NCBI GenBank assembly: GCA_947305045.1
Contig: CAMZCW010000141.1
Coordinates: 1-6,105 of the forward strand
DNA length: 6,105 nt
DNA from: an uncultured Bacteroidales bacterium
GTDB lineage: Bacteria > Bacteroidota > Bacteroidia > Bacteroidales > UBA932
Direction of reading: 5' to 3'
In this document: one piece after another, positions 6,053 through 6,105 of the stretch
Layout of the letters: each line of letters begins with the position of its first letter
Numbering within the stretch: the stretch's first letter is position 1
Made by a program: the position numbers and the translations under genes
The notes under the pieces: model-generated
Database searches by the model: none
The model's input: the letters and a program-made list of their open reading frames with translations, nothing else
Told to the model about the DNA's origin: nothing

Positions 6053-6105
6053 GAGAAAGAAGATAAGAGCGAACGGAGGATGCCTAGGCTATCCGGAGGC
6101 GATGA
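6053..6105 (+). rRNA. rrl: 23S ribosomal RNA, 5' end (cut by window edge)
   Basis: Bases 6078-6105 read GGATGCC, then GGC, then GGAGGCGATGA. These are the conserved opening words of bacterial 23S rRNA (E. coli positions about 26-52), with Bacteroidota-like differences between them. Counting back along the E. coli gene puts the mature 5' end near 6053, give or take a few bases. Only about 53 bases of a gene of about 2.9 kb are visible, so whether the rest is intact is unknown. No 16S gene precedes it; the nearest upstream promoter is at 5751-5781. Confidence 0.88.

Overview
The window looks like a piece of a Bacteroidales-type (Bacteroidota) chromosome. The clearest sign is a promoter with the Bacteroidota form (TTTG at -33, TACCTTTG at -7) near position 5775. 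Other signs are the absence of Shine-Dalgarno sites ahead of the genes, a run of exported glycan-active enzymes of families abundant in gut Bacteroidales, and the 5' end of a 23S rRNA gene with Bacteroidota-like wording. The genus cannot be told from this sequence.

Layout. Bases 1-71 hold the tail of something upstream and a strong rho-independent terminator on the + strand. Bases 72-140 are a short spacer containing what may be the eroded C-terminal end of a second esterase gene. Next come two genes on the minus strand. The upstream one (2373-3461) is a secreted GxDLY/SGNH-type esterase, and the one following it 54 bases later (141-2318) is a secreted GH3 beta-glucosidase-like glycosidase. 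They probably form one transcription unit. A 119-base spacer (3462-3580) separates them from a divergent + strand gene (3581-5743). That gene encodes an unusual secreted two-domain enzyme: an N-terminal phosphodiester glycosidase (NAGPA/DUF2233, 'uncovering enzyme' family) fused in frame to a C-terminal histidine acid phosphatase. Immediately after it lie a consensus promoter, a hairpin with a T-run, a boxA-like site, a roughly 265-base leader with a dispersed-type palindromic repeat, and then the 5' end of a 23S rRNA gene cut by the window edge. There is no 16S gene and no tRNA between the promoter and the 23S.

How the genes may work together. All three proteins carry signal peptides and should act in the periplasm or outside the cell. 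An esterase that strips acyl groups, a GH3 glycosidase that removes terminal sugars, and an enzyme that could open a sugar-1-phosphodiester and then remove the exposed phosphate would fit stepwise dismantling of a decorated, phosphate-containing glycan. This is inference from families and neighbourhood; no SusC/SusD pair or regulator is visible here.

The two items most worth a second look are the phosphodiester glycosidase-phosphatase fusion, which could carry out two consecutive steps on one polypeptide, and the apparently free-standing 23S rRNA gene with its own promoter, which suggests unlinked 16S and 23S genes or else an assembly artefact.
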